This document shows positions 7,470 to 16,939 of a stretch of 64,000 nt of DNA, in pieces. The position numbers and the translations under genes are program-made. Below the pieces are notes generated by a model. That model was given only the letters and a program-made list of their open reading frames with translations, was not told the DNA's origin and did not search any database. How positions within the stretch are numbered: the stretch's first letter is position 1; each line of letters begins with the position of its first letter. Source of the stretch: Mucilaginibacter aurantiaciroseus (lineage in GTDB: Bacteria > Bacteroidota > Bacteroidia > Sphingobacteriales > Sphingobacteriaceae); NCBI RefSeq assembly GCF_024055595.1, contig NZ_JAMXOF010000004.1:186001-250000 (forward strand). The letters run 5' to 3'.

Positions 7470-10400
7470 ATGTCTTCTAATAAGCAGATATTTCAGGCCG
7501 ATAATCCCGGCAGGTGGAACCGTTTTAAATGGCTTAGCCGTGTTTTGATAATAGTTTTTGTTACTGGCGTTGCAGCAGCTGTTATTACCGTTACCTCAAC
7601 CGAATACCCCGTTCTTCCTAATCTTGATCCCGCTCCTAAAAAGATCTCTAAAGAGGAAATGGACGCGCTAAAGAAATCAAAAAAATACAAAGATTTTAAG
7701 ATAGAAAAAGCAGAGATCGAGGCACTTGCCAAAGCCAGGCGCTTACACCAGCTAAAGCACCCCAATAACGATAACCGTATAAATGCCGGCTTTTACAAAG
7801 CATGGGAGGCGCAGGCATATAACTCATTGGTTGACCATATGCCCCGGCTGGACATGGTTGTTACCGAGGGTTTCTTGTTCTCGCCAAATGCCGATACCAT
7901 TAAAGTTAATATAGATACCGGGCTTATCAACCTCAACAAAAAATACAAAAAGCAAATACTGGTTACCTTATCTAATTATGTTAACTATGATAACGTACGT
8001 GGTGGGTACGATAGTAAAGATGTAGAACGCATCTTCAAAAATAAAAAGCTGCGTACTGTTTTTATTAACAGCATGGTAACCAAGTTGCAGTTTTACAAGT
8101 TCAACGGTGTTAACGTTGATATTGACGATATTAAAAATCGCAATTCAAAAGAGTACATCGCTTTTCAAAACGATTTGTACCGAATTTTTAAAGCCAACAA
8201 CCTGCTGGTTACTCAAAACGTTATCCCCAACGATGATGAGTACGACCTGAAGCGCCTACAGCATGTAAACGACTTTCTGTTTGTGATGGCTATAGACCAG
8301 CATTACGATGGCAGCAATGCCGGAGATATATCTAACCAGCATTGGGTTGAAGAAATTTTGGACCAGGTATGTACAACCATCCCAAGCGAAAAGGTTATCC
8401 TAACGGTTGCGGGTGGTGGTTTCGACTGGCCCGAAAATAGCATAGGCTCACCTGTAGGCTATCCTGGCGCTATTAGTACTGCCCAGCAAAAAAAGAGCAT
8501 CATAACCTATGATCCGCTATCGGCCAACCTGCACTACAATTACCTGGGTACCGACGGGCTCAACCATATTGTATACTTTACGGACGCGGCTACCAACTTT
8601 AACATCATCCGCATGGCAGATGATTGGGCTACGGGCGGTGTTGCCCTTTGGCGATTAGGTGCCGAAGACCCGCGCCTGTGGACATTCTTCCAAAAAAACC
8701 TTTCTATTGATTCTTTGAGAAAAACCGGGGTTGATATTAAACGTTTAACTACCGTTGGTTTAAATAATAAAATAGATTACGCGGGCGAAGGCGGCGAGGT
8801 TTTAGACCTTGTCACCGTGCCAAAAACAGGCAAAATTGATGTAAGCCTCGATACGGCCAGCTATACTATCACCAATCAAAAATACATCGAGCTACCCACC
8901 AAATATGTTATACGCAGGTACGGCTACAAACCCGGTAAAGTAGTTTTAACATTTGATGACGGGCCCGATCCTGATTTTACCCCGCGAATTTTAGATATCC
9001 TGAAAAAAGAAAAAGTACCCGCATCGTTCTTTGTGGTTGGGTCGATGGTGGAAAAGAACATTCCGCTTCTGAAGCGTATTTATGATGAAGGCTACGAAAT
9101 TGGTAACCACACCTATTTACACCCCGATATTTCCACCATCAGCTTAGAGCGGGTAAATCTGGAGCTGAACGCAACCCGTAAACTGATAGAATCGGTTACC
9201 GGTCGCAGCACTATACTCTTCCGCCCGCCATTTAACGCCGATGCAGAGCCACAAACCCTTGCCGAGGTTATCCCCGTGGCAGAAAGCCGCAGGCAAAGCT
9301 ATATTACCATAGGCGAATCTATCGACCCATGGGACTGGCAGCCGGGCGTAACTGCCGATAGTATTGTGGCACGCACCATTCGCCAAAGAGGCAATGGCAG
9401 TATGATATTGCTGCACGATGCCGGCGGCGATACCCGCGAGGAAACGGTTAAGGCCCTACCCGAGATAATCCATTACTTTAAAAAGAACGGCTACGAGTTT
9501 ACTACCATTGCCGACATACTTGGTAAAAGTAAAGACGACCTGATGCCAATGCCTACCAGCGATGACAAAACCTTTTGGGGTCGCTTTTATGATGTAGTGG
9601 TAGTGGGCTTTTTCATCGGTAACCGGTTTATATTTTACTTGTTCCTATCGGCTATATTTTTGGCGATGGGGCGTATTATATTGATAGGTATCCTGGCGTC
9701 AAGGCAGTTTGCCATGAATAAAAAAATAGAGCAGGCGCCGCACACGCAGCCGCCGGTAAGTATCATCGTTCCTGCCTACAACGAAGAGATAACGGCCATT
9801 CGTACTATTGATAGCTTGCTAAAGACAGAGTATCCCAATTTTAACATTATTTTTGTGGATGATGGGTCGAAAGACAAAACCTACCAGATGGTGGCTGAGG
9901 CTTATGCGAATAACCCATTAGTAAAGGTGTTTACCAAGCCAAACGGCGGTAAGGCATCCGCACTAAACTATGGCATTACCCACGCGGAGCACGACTACGT
10001 GGTTTGTATTGATGCCGATACACAGCTAAAAACCGACGCGATTTTCCACCTGATGGCCTATTTTACCGATGAGGAAATTGGTGCTGTTGCAGGTACTGTT
10101 AAAGTAGGTAACGAAACCAATATCATCACCAAATGGCAGTCGATAGAGTACATAACCGCCCAAAACATGGATCGCCGTGCTTTTGATATTATCAATAGTA
10201 TAACGGTAGTGCCGGGTGCTATCGGGGCGTTCCGCAAGTCGGCGATATTTAGGGCAGGAGGCTTTACTTACGATACCTTGGCTGAGGATTGTGACTTAAC
10301 CATGCGTATTTTGAAACAGGGCTATGTGATAAAAAACTGTGCCGAGGCCGTTGCTTATACCGAGGCACCTGAGACGTTGAACATGCTGATGAAACAGCGT

Positions 10401-10853
10401 TTCCGCTGGAGTTTTGGGGTGATCCAAAGTTTTTGGAAAAACCGAGACGCGCTGTTTAACAAAAAGTACAGTTACTTTGGTATGGTGGGGATGCCAAATA
10501 TCCTCATCTTCCAAATCATACTACCGCTGTTTTCGCCCCTGGCGGATCTTATCATGATTTTTGGGCTGTTTGGTAGCCATCCGGAGAAAATGTTAGTGTT
10601 TTATGTAGCGTTTTTATTGGTCGATTTCCTGGTGGGCGTAGTAGCCTTCCGCATGGAGAAAGAGAAATACTACAAGCTGGTTTACCTTATACCACAACGT
10701 TTCATCTGGCGCCAACTGATGTATTACATATTGTTTAAATCCATTCGTAAAGCGCTAAAAGGCGAGCTAAACACCTGGGGCGTACTAAAGCGTACTGGTA
10801 ATGTTAAGATGAAGAAGAGCGAATTGCAGGGGGATGAGCCGCCTGAGAAATAA
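7470..10853 (+). CDS. GH18-like, NodB deacetylase and GT2 glycosyltransferase fusion
   Basis: A 1127-aa three-part membrane enzyme. An N-terminal anchor lies at about residues 19-40. A GH18-like barrel spans about 90-420; its active-site strand reads FNGVNVDIDDI near 211-221, where the family's catalytic Glu position is Asp. A NodB polysaccharide deacetylase spans about 485-660, with TFDDGPD, HTYLHP, RPPFNAD, DPWDWQPG and LLHDAGG covering the standard metal and catalytic motifs. Two or so membrane helices near 700-735 lead into a GT2 domain with SIIVPAYNEE, DADT, AEDCDLT and QRFRWSFG, then further helices near 1010-1080. The likely role is making and modifying an N-acetylglucosamine-type surface polysaccharide. 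The fusion resembles PgaB/PgaC functions in one chain. Confidence 0.9.
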   Translation: MSSNKQIFQADNPGRWNRFKWLSRVLIIVFVTGVAAAVITVTSTEYPVLPNLDPAPKKISKEEMDALKKSKKYKDFKIEKAEIEALAKARRLHQLKHPNNDNRINAGFYKAWEAQAYNSLVDHMPRLDMVVTEGFLFSPNADTIKVNIDTGLINLNKKYKKQILVTLSNYVNYDNVRGGYDSKDVERIFKNKKLRTVFINSMVTKLQFYKFNGVNVDIDDIKNRNSKEYIAFQNDLYRIFKANNLLVTQNVIPNDDEYDLKRLQHVNDFLFVMAIDQHYDGSNAGDISNQHWVEEILDQVCTTIPSEKVILTVAGGGFDWPENSIGSPVGYPGAISTAQQKKSIITYDPLSANLHYNYLGTDGLNHIVYFTDAATNFNIIRMADDWATGGVALWRLGAEDPRLWTFFQKNLSIDSLRKTGVDIKRLTTVGLNNKIDYAGEGGEVLDLVTVPKTGKIDVSLDTASYTITNQKYIELPTKYVIRRYGYKPGKVVLTFDDGPDPDFTPRILDILKKEKVPASFFVVGSMVEKNIPLLKRIYDEGYEIGNHTYLHPDISTISLERVNLELNATRKLIESVTGRSTILFRPPFNADAEPQTLAEVIPVAESRRQSYITIGESIDPWDWQPGVTADSIVARTIRQRGNGSMILLHDAGGDTREETVKALPEIIHYFKKNGYEFTTIADILGKSKDDLMPMPTSDDKTFWGRFYDVVVVGFFIGNRFIFYLFLSAIFLAMGRIILIGILASRQFAMNKKIEQAPHTQPPVSIIVPAYNEEITAIRTIDSLLKTEYPNFNIIFVDDGSKDKTYQMVAEAYANNPLVKVFTKPNGGKASALNYGITHAEHDYVVCIDADTQLKTDAIFHLMAYFTDEEIGAVAGTVKVGNETNIITKWQSIEYITAQNMDRRAFDIINSITVVPGAIGAFRKSAIFRAGGFTYDTLAEDCDLTMRILKQGYVIKNCAEAVAYTEAPETLNMLMKQRFRWSFGVIQSFWKNRDALFNKKYSYFGMVGMPNILIFQIILPLFSPLADLIMIFGLFGSHPEKMLVFYVAFLLVDFLVGVVAFRMEKEKYYKLVYLIPQRFIWRQLMYYILFKSIRKALKGELNTWGVLKRTGNVKMKKSELQGDEPPEK

Positions 10854-10875
10854 TGTTCAAATAAGCAGATACCTG

Positions 10876-10924
10876 GATGTGCAGATAAAATCATTTGCAC
10901 ATTTGCATATCTCCACATCTGCAC
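10876..10924. repeat. Inverted repeat between convergent genes
   Basis: GTGCAGAT at 10879-10886 and ATCTGCAC at 10917-10924 are perfect inverted copies around an AT-rich loop. They fill most of the 72-nt gap between two convergent genes. It could act as a weak bidirectional terminator, but there is no clear T-run. Confidence 0.45.
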
Positions 10925-10925
10925 G

Positions 10926-11411
10926 TTAACTAACCTTTTCTATCAAACAAACCGCGTAAGCTACAACGCCTTCTTCGCGGCCTATAAAGCCAAGTTGCTC
11001 GTTGGTGGTGGCTTTAATGGAAATGTCTTCAATATCGATGCCTGCGGCTTTAGCTATGTTGGCCTGCATGGCGGGTATATGCGGATTAATCTTTGGCGCT
11101 TCCAGGCAAACCATGGCATCTATGTTGCTTATTTGCCAGTTCTTTTCAGCAAGCAGCGCAACCACGTGTTGTAGTAATACCAGGCTGCTGATGCCTTTCC
11201 AGCGGTCGTCCATATTAGAGAAATGAAAACCAATATCGCGCAGGTTGGCTGCACCTAAAAGGGCATCGCAAATAGCGTGCAGCATTACATCGGCATCAGA
11301 GTGGCCAAACGCGCCGCTGGTATGTTCGAGGTTTACGCCACCCAAAACAAATGGATGGTTTTGCTTTAGCTGATGTACATCAAACCCAAAGCCTACTTTA
11401 ATTTTAGCCAT
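10926..11411 (-). CDS. ispF: 2-C-methyl-D-erythritol 2,4-cyclodiphosphate synthase
   Basis: 161 aa, the normal IspF length. It converts CDP-methylerythritol 2-phosphate to the cyclic diphosphate in the MEP isoprenoid pathway. GFGFDVHQL near residues 7-15 gives the zinc-binding Asp and His, HSDADVMLHAICDALLGA near 36-53 gives the third zinc ligand, and NEQLGFIGREEGV near 136-148 is the conserved C-terminal block. Its ATG overlaps the stop codon of porV by one base (TAATG), so the two genes are probably translationally coupled although functionally unrelated. Confidence 0.96.
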   Translation of the reverse strand: MAKIKVGFGFDVHQLKQNHPFVLGGVNLEHTSGAFGHSDADVMLHAICDALLGAANLRDIGFHFSNMDDRWKGISSLVLLQHVVALLAEKNWQISNIDAMVCLEAPKINPHIPAMQANIAKAAGIDIEDISIKATTNEQLGFIGREEGVVAYAVCLIEKVS

Positions 11412-12595
11412 TATTTTTTTGAAGCATTTTTAACCCCGCCAAAGCTTGCTGATAGGGTAAAACGGAGTGTATTAGCCAACGGGCTGTTTTGCTGGGAAGC
11501 TATCAGGTACGAGAAATCGAACTTATAATCCTTATACTTTAAGCCAAAGCCGGTAGTAGCATAATGCCTGCCGCCTTTATCCGGGTTCTCATAAAAGTAC
11601 CCGGCGCGTATTGCGAAAAGATCGTTATACATATATTCCACCCCCGGCGAAAAGCTAAGTTCTTTTAACTCCTCGCTAAAGCCACCCGGTGCATCACCAA
11701 ACGACCGGAAGATCCCTGCAGGTACGGATACGTTATCGTCGCTGCCACTAATGATGTTTCCGCTTGCATCACGTAAGGGTGGTGTTGGCACTAATAATTT
11801 GTTTACATCGAAAGCAACGGTAAACTTGCTTAACTCATCAAGCTGCCAGGTATTGGCAACACCCAGCTTTAAGTTGGCCGGTAAAAAGTAGCTTGGCCCG
11901 GTGCTGGTGTAACTTATCTTATTACCAATATTGGAGATGTTGGCGCCAAACGCAAAGTTTGAGCCGTTGCCGTAAGGCTTATTGTAATACATAGATACCC
12001 CTGCCGATACCGCGTTACCCGCTTTGTTCTGCTGGCCTGACCCGGTCACGAATGAGCCATTGCTAAAGTTTGAGTAGATATAACGCATTGTTAAACCTAA
12101 CGAAAGGTTTGCACCAAACTTACGCGCGAATGATGCATCAATAGAAAACTCGCTTGGTTTGTAAACACCCTGCTCGGTTTGATTGGCATCTATCAGCTGG
12201 ATAGAACCCAGGTTAAAATAACGTAACGATGCGCCAAAGGTATTACGGTCGTCAATTTTATGCGCATAAGCCAAGTAAGCCAAATTAACATCGGGTACCA
12301 AATGCCTAAGCCAGGGGCTGTATGATAATGATATATCGTTATCGTTCTCCAGGAACGCCAGTTTTGCCGGGTTCCAGTAATTAGCGTTAACATCGGGAGA
12401 GATGGCTACACCCGCGTCGCCCATTGCACCCGAGCGCGAATCTGGCGAGATATTTAAAAATGGCACCGCCGTTGGTATGGCATTGGTACTGCTACCACTT
12501 GTAGTAGTTGTACTTTGCGCCACTGCAAAAGCAGGCAAGGCAAGTAAAATATATACCGTAAGGTTTTTAGCACTCAAAAACTTCATTAGGCGCAA
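11411..12595 (-). CDS. porV: Type IX secretion outer-membrane protein PorV
   Basis: A 394-aa outer-membrane beta-barrel of the FadL-like PorV/LptO family. It carries a signal peptide (VYILLALPAFAVAQS) and the hallmark FLNISPDSRSGAMGDAGVA shortly after it, then alternating barrel strands up to the C-terminus. An internal start at codon 4 (MKFLSAKN) is equally good. PorV shuttles type IX cargo proteins between the SprA/Sov translocon and the surface and works with the sortase PorU. In flavobacteria porV, porU and gldJ are neighbours; here gldJ diverges from it across a 226-nt gap, while porU is not in the window. ispF follows with a one-base overlap. Confidence 0.93.
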   Translation of the reverse strand: MRLMKFLSAKNLTVYILLALPAFAVAQSTTTTSGSSTNAIPTAVPFLNISPDSRSGAMGDAGVAISPDVNANYWNPAKLAFLENDNDISLSYSPWLRHLVPDVNLAYLAYAHKIDDRNTFGASLRYFNLGSIQLIDANQTEQGVYKPSEFSIDASFARKFGANLSLGLTMRYIYSNFSNGSFVTGSGQQNKAGNAVSAGVSMYYNKPYGNGSNFAFGANISNIGNKISYTSTGPSYFLPANLKLGVANTWQLDELSKFTVAFDVNKLLVPTPPLRDASGNIISGSDDNVSVPAGIFRSFGDAPGGFSEELKELSFSPGVEYMYNDLFAIRAGYFYENPDKGGRHYATTGFGLKYKDYKFDFSYLIASQQNSPLANTLRFTLSASFGGVKNASKK

Positions 12596-12821
12596 TTTAG
12601 TTTTATTATTTAAAAATAATAAAAATTACCACGGTTATTATCCATATTAAATATTCGGGCAGTCGCAATTAAACCGTAAGTAGCGTAAATTATTGTAACT
12701 CCGTTACTAATTTATACGTTTAAATAAGCCTGTAGGTTTATACTTATTGTAAACACATATAAATAACACAATTTTATAATTGATTTTTTTTAAATTTACC
12801 CCCAAATATATTTTGCAAAAT

Positions 12822-14456
12822 ATGAAAGTACTTACTAATACTGCTATAGTGATGTTGGGGTTAGTTGTTACGCTTAGCAGCTGTAGTAATAAAAAACAGC
12901 AATCGCAAAAGACGGGCCTAAGCTATAACGATCCTAAAAACGGCGGGTACTTAAGGTATCAGCAAAGCCACCCTGCCCCGGGGCCAGGCCTTGTACCTAT
13001 AGAGGGTGGTACCTTTGTTTTTGGCGGTAGTGCCGACCAGGACGTTACCTACGAGTACAATAATGTGCGCCGCAGGGTAACCGTGCCTTCATTTTATATG
13101 GATGAGACTGAGGTTTCTAACCAGGACTGGCTGGATTACCTGCACTGGATAAACATTACATTCCCTAACGATAATGAGCTTTATTACAATGCCCTGCCGG
13201 ATACACTGGTATGGCGTAAACCATTATCATACAATGAACCTTATGTAGATAACTACCTGCGCCACCCTGCATTCCAGGATTACCCGGTGGTAGGTGTTAC
13301 CTGGGAACAGGCACAAGAATACTGTGTATGGCGTACCGACCGTACCAATGAAAACATTTTACGTGAGCGTGGTAACCTGGTAACCTGGAAAGACCAGGCT
13401 AAAGGTGGTGCTGCGGGTGCCAGTGCTGCAGGCCAACCATTCAATACTGATATTTATTTGAACGGACAGTACAAAGGCCAGGGAGTTGACGGTAAAAAAA
13501 TGATTCGTGATCTTAACCCTAACGCACAGGCTGGTACCGGTAAAAACGCTGCCCGCAGGCCCGTTCGTTTAGAGGATGGTATCCTGAAACAAGGTTACCG
13601 CTTGCCATCGGAAGCTGAGTGGGAATACGCTGCTTTGGCACTTGCCGGTAATACACAGTTTGAAAACATTAACGATGGCCGCGTTTACCCATGGGATGGC
13701 CTTGGAGTACGTTCGCCAAACCGCAAAACACGTGGTTTAATTTTAGCCAACTTTAAACGTGGCTCGGGCGATAACGCCGGTGTTGGTGGTGGCCTAAATG
13801 ATAAAGCTATTATTACCGCCCCTGTTCGTACTTATACACCAAACGATTTTGGTTTGTATAATATGGCAGGTAACGTAAACGAATGGGTTGCCGATACCTA
13901 TCGCCAAACCTCGTTCGAAGAGGTTGACGACCTGAACCCCTTCCGTGGTAACGAGTTTAGTAATAAACGCCTTGCCAACCCAACAAAAGGCTTATACGCT
14001 AAAGACAAATACGGCCGCCCTATTAAAGACGCCGCAACTTCTAACAAAAAATTGAAGTACGCCGATATGATAGCACAGCAACAAGCACAGGTTGCAAAAA
14101 ATGCTAATCCTACGGCAAATAGCGCTGCGCCGGGCGCAACAACTACAGCCGTAAAAGACCCTTTAGCAGGTAAAGCCTATACGCCGGATTACCGCGACTT
14201 TAATGATACCGTGAGTACTGCTTTATACGGTAATACCACTTTGGTTAACAATCACTCTAAAGTATACAAAGGTGGTTCGTGGAACGATATGGCCTACTGG
14301 TTAAACCCGGCAACACGCCGCTTTGCCGATCAGGAAAGCGCCAGTGCCGAAATTGGTTTCCGCTGCGCGATGACCATGGTTGGTGCACCGGAGATAAACA
14401 CACAGGGTAAACCACACCTGCCGGTTAAAAAAGCTAAAAATTACAAAGCCAAGTAA
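12822..14456 (+). CDS. gldJ: Gliding motility / type IX secretion lipoprotein GldJ
   Basis: 544 aa from the ATG at 12822, chosen over an upstream TTG because it places a lipoprotein signal at the very N-terminus (MKVLTNTAIVMLGLV, lipobox LSSC). The body is a formylglycine-generating-enzyme-like (SUMF1/FGE-sulfatase) fold: PIEGGTFVFGG, FYMDETEVSNQDWLDYL, YRLPSEAEWEYAA, NMAGNVNEWVADTY and a C-terminal SWNDMAYWLNPATRRF...GFRCAM. Length and family match GldJ of F. johnsoniae (about 560 aa) better than GldK. It is needed for type IX secretion and gliding in relatives. A Rho-independent terminator follows directly. Confidence 0.88.
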   Translation: MKVLTNTAIVMLGLVVTLSSCSNKKQQSQKTGLSYNDPKNGGYLRYQQSHPAPGPGLVPIEGGTFVFGGSADQDVTYEYNNVRRRVTVPSFYMDETEVSNQDWLDYLHWINITFPNDNELYYNALPDTLVWRKPLSYNEPYVDNYLRHPAFQDYPVVGVTWEQAQEYCVWRTDRTNENILRERGNLVTWKDQAKGGAAGASAAGQPFNTDIYLNGQYKGQGVDGKKMIRDLNPNAQAGTGKNAARRPVRLEDGILKQGYRLPSEAEWEYAALALAGNTQFENINDGRVYPWDGLGVRSPNRKTRGLILANFKRGSGDNAGVGGGLNDKAIITAPVRTYTPNDFGLYNMAGNVNEWVADTYRQTSFEEVDDLNPFRGNEFSNKRLANPTKGLYAKDKYGRPIKDAATSNKKLKYADMIAQQQAQVAKNANPTANSAAPGATTTAVKDPLAGKAYTPDYRDFNDTVSTALYGNTTLVNNHSKVYKGGSWNDMAYWLNPATRRFADQESASAEIGFRCAMTMVGAPEINTQGKPHLPVKKAKNYKAK

Positions 14457-14480
14457 AAACCGATCACAAACGTATTATTA

Positions 14481-14513
14481 AAGCCGCTCCTGAATAGGAA
14501 GCGGCTTTTTTTA
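14481..14513 (+). terminator. Rho-independent terminator of gldJ
   Basis: AGCCGCT and AGCGGCT arms close a short loop and are followed by TTTTTTT, 25 nt after the gldJ stop. Confidence 0.85.
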
Positions 14514-14541
14514 TGGCCAATTCATACTCGCCTTATCTTAT

Positions 14542-14685
14542 CGCGTTATTGCAAGAAGCAATAGGACGTGAACAACCGACCGTTGGGGGCTCATTAATTT
14601 CATAAAAAATCATACCCATTAATAATCTTTGATAAGCTTGTCGCCTACTGGTCTATCTAAGGTTGCCACGCTATGCAATGACGCG
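14542..14685. repeat. Degenerate R2 element in the gldJ-ykuK gap
   Basis: CGCGTTATTGCA at 14542-14553 and TGCAATGACGCG at 14674-14685 are inverted copies with one mismatch, the outer ends typical of the R2 family. The interior is too decayed to align. Nothing else coding or structural is visible in the 374-nt gap 14457-14830 apart from the gldJ terminator. Confidence 0.5.
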
Positions 14686-14830
14686 TGGGGAATAAATTAC
14701 GTAACCTGTTAATATTCAATTAAATGTTAACAAATAAATTACCGTACATTAACGTTTATAAAATAGTTAATCGCTTATTTTTATAGACCTATAAAACGGG
14801 TCAGCGAAAAATTCACTTAAAACATTTTTT

Positions 14831-15304
14831 ATGACCTGGAGAAAATTTAGCGGTGAGGTTATCCAAACACCCATACTTGAAGAGGTTGAAGCTGCCATTG
14901 AACGGGAAACTGCCTTGGGTAATAAATTAAAAGTTTGTATTGGTACAGATTCGCAGGTGAAGGGAACGGTCACCGATTTTGCCACCGTAATTGTGTTTAT
15001 CCGCGAGCAGCGCGGCGCGTTCATGTTCATTCACCAGGATCGCACCTCCCAAAAAATGACTATTAAAGAGCGGATGCTGCACGAAGTTCAGAAATCTATT
15101 GATATTGCCTACAAACTTTGCGACCTGCTTGACCTTTATGAGGTAGAACTTGAAGTACACGCCGACATTAACACCAACCCCATGTTTAAAAGCAACGCGG
15201 CCCTGCACGAGGCTATGGGTTATATCATGAGCATGGGCTTTGTGTTTAAAGCCAAGCCCGAAGCTTTTGCAAGTTCATGCTGTGCTAATAAAATGGTGCA
15301 GTAG
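14831..15304 (+). CDS. RNase H-like protein, YkuK family
   Basis: A 157-aa protein of the DUF458/YkuK family, predicted to adopt an RNase H-like fold. The first acidic strand is VCIGTDSQVKGT near residues 35-46, a middle acidic position is EVELEVHADINTNP, and the C-terminal helix region carries AMGYIMSMGFVFKAKPEAFA, ending SSCCANKMVQ. B. subtilis YkuK has the same size. The function is unknown; a nuclease role is suggested only by the fold. It appears to be transcribed alone. Confidence 0.82.
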   Translation: MTWRKFSGEVIQTPILEEVEAAIERETALGNKLKVCIGTDSQVKGTVTDFATVIVFIREQRGAFMFIHQDRTSQKMTIKERMLHEVQKSIDIAYKLCDLLDLYEVELEVHADINTNPMFKSNAALHEAMGYIMSMGFVFKAKPEAFASSCCANKMVQ

Positions 15305-15459
15305 TTGTTTAATGATTGGTTGATTTGAGATTGGTGAATAGGTTATCGCTGTTTTTATTTGTGATGGGCTTTTTCTAACTTGCCTGCATTGTATGTGAGA
15401 TTGGTTCGGCGATAAATCTTAACTACTCTCCACTCACTAATAACTAATCACCAACAACC

Positions 15460-16302
15460 ATGTCCCCACTAATTGAAATTACCGACCCGAGGGTATTTGA
15501 CCCGGCAACCTTATTAATTGATGTACGTGCAGGTGCAAACGCGCGTGAGCGTTACCTTGCAGGCCACCTGCCCAATGCTATTTTAGCTACGCTGGATGAT
15601 GACCTTGCCCTACACCCCGTAGATGCGGCAAAAGGTGGCCGCCATCCCCTGCCTGCTTTGAAAGATTTTGCCGCTACACTTGGCCGCTGGGGCATAACAC
15701 CGGAAAGCCATGTGGTAGTTTATGACGACAAAAATGCAGCTATGGGTGGTGCACGCCTTTGGTGGATGCTACGCTCGATTGGGCATACCAACGTACAGGT
15801 GCTAAACGGCGGCCTTAAATCTGCTACCGATGAAGGGGTGGAACTAAGTACAGATGATTATCAACCTGCCACTACAGCCCCTTATCCTATCCCTGGGCAA
15901 TACAGCCATACCGTAGATATTGAAGAAGTAAAAAGGGCTGCTAAAGCAGATGACCGCATGGTAATAGATGTACGCGAGGGAGCCCGTTACCTGGGCCATA
16001 CCGAACCTTTAGACCTTGTTGCGGGTCACATACCCGGCGCGGTAAATTTGTTCTACAGCAACAGCCTGTCATCCGAAGGGAAATACCTTACCTCGCAGGC
16101 GTTGGCAACCCTTTATAACGATACTATTGGTGATGTAAAACCCGAAAATGTGATAGTGCATTGCGGGTCGGGCGTAACGGCCTGCCATACATTGTTAGGC
16201 ATGGAGCACGCGGGCATCAAAAGGCCAAAGCTTTACGTAGGCTCGTGGAGTGAGTGGAGCCGTAACAAGCTGCCTATTGCAACGGAGGCTAACGGACTTT
16301 AA
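15460..16302 (+). CDS. Thiosulfate/3-mercaptopyruvate sulfurtransferase
   Basis: A 280-aa tandem rhodanese protein. The N-terminal inactive rhodanese domain spans about residues 1-140 (LIDVRAGANARERYLAGHLP, GGARLWWMLRSIGH). The C-terminal catalytic domain carries VHCGSGVTACH, with the active Cys near 230. The CGSGVTA loop is the type found in 3-mercaptopyruvate sulfurtransferases (SseA) rather than classical rhodanese. It transfers sulfur to thiophilic acceptors in the cytoplasm. There is no signal peptide. It is monocistronic or loosely linked to the SRPBCC gene 45 nt downstream. Confidence 0.9.
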   Translation: MSPLIEITDPRVFDPATLLIDVRAGANARERYLAGHLPNAILATLDDDLALHPVDAAKGGRHPLPALKDFAATLGRWGITPESHVVVYDDKNAAMGGARLWWMLRSIGHTNVQVLNGGLKSATDEGVELSTDDYQPATTAPYPIPGQYSHTVDIEEVKRAAKADDRMVIDVREGARYLGHTEPLDLVAGHIPGAVNLFYSNSLSSEGKYLTSQALATLYNDTIGDVKPENVIVHCGSGVTACHTLLGMEHAGIKRPKLYVGSWSEWSRNKLPIATEANGL

Positions 16303-16347
16303 TTCATATATTTAAAAACAGCTGGCCCTTAATCCTGTTATCTCTTT

Positions 16348-16815
16348 GTGAAAACATACACCCTAAAATTTAAACAAAACATCCCGATAAGCCTTAACGA
16401 GGCCTGGGATTTTTTCTCGTCGCCATTAAACCTGGCTAAGATAACCCCTGCCGATATGCGTTTTGTGGTAACGTCGGATTATACCGCGCAAACCAAAATG
16501 TACGCCGGTATGATCATTACCTACAAGATCTCGCCCCTGCTTGGCATCAAAATGAACTGGATGACCGAGATTACCCAAGTTGTAGACGGCAAGTATTTTG
16601 TTGATGAACAGCGTTTCGGCCCCTACGCCCTTTGGCACCACCAGCATCATTTTAAAGAGATACCGGGCGGTGTAGAGATGACTGATATTTTGCATTACGC
16701 CATCCCGTTTAGCGTGCTTGGTACTATTGCCAACAATGTATTCGTGGGTAAAAAAGTGAAGCAGGTATTCGAGTACCGTATAAAAGCGGTTGAAGACCTG
16801 TTTGGGAAAATGTAG
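16348..16815 (+). CDS. SRPBCC-fold ligand-binding protein
   Basis: A 155-aa START/Bet v 1-like protein, starting at GTG (16348). NIPISLNEAWDFFSSPLNLA is the typical SRPBCC opening, WMTEITQVVDGKYFVDEQ and the central strands follow, and the long C-terminal helix (VKQVFEYRIKAVEDLF) is characteristic. It closely resembles the family annotated as cell-division inhibitor SulA-like or cyclase/dehydrase in Bacteroidetes. The ligand is unknown. No export signal is seen. Confidence 0.8.
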   Translation: MKTYTLKFKQNIPISLNEAWDFFSSPLNLAKITPADMRFVVTSDYTAQTKMYAGMIITYKISPLLGIKMNWMTEITQVVDGKYFVDEQRFGPYALWHHQHHFKEIPGGVEMTDILHYAIPFSVLGTIANNVFVGKKVKQVFEYRIKAVEDLFGKM

Positions 16816-16849
16816 TTTTAACCCTCCTTTTTAAAACCATGTCAGTACG

Positions 16850-16924
16850 GGAAACGAAGTGACGTAGTAATCTCAGCAGCACAGCGGTTATGCTGAGATT
16901 GCCGCGCTGTAGCCCGCAATAAAC
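16850..16924. repeat. R2 palindromic repeat
   Basis: Core arms GTAATCTCAGC (16867-16877) and GCTGAGATTGC (16892-16902) flank a 14-nt loop; weaker outer arms extend the element to about 75 bp. It lies between the convergent SRPBCC and TPR genes. Confidence 0.7.
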
Positions 16925-16939
16925 ATATTGAATATAGTA

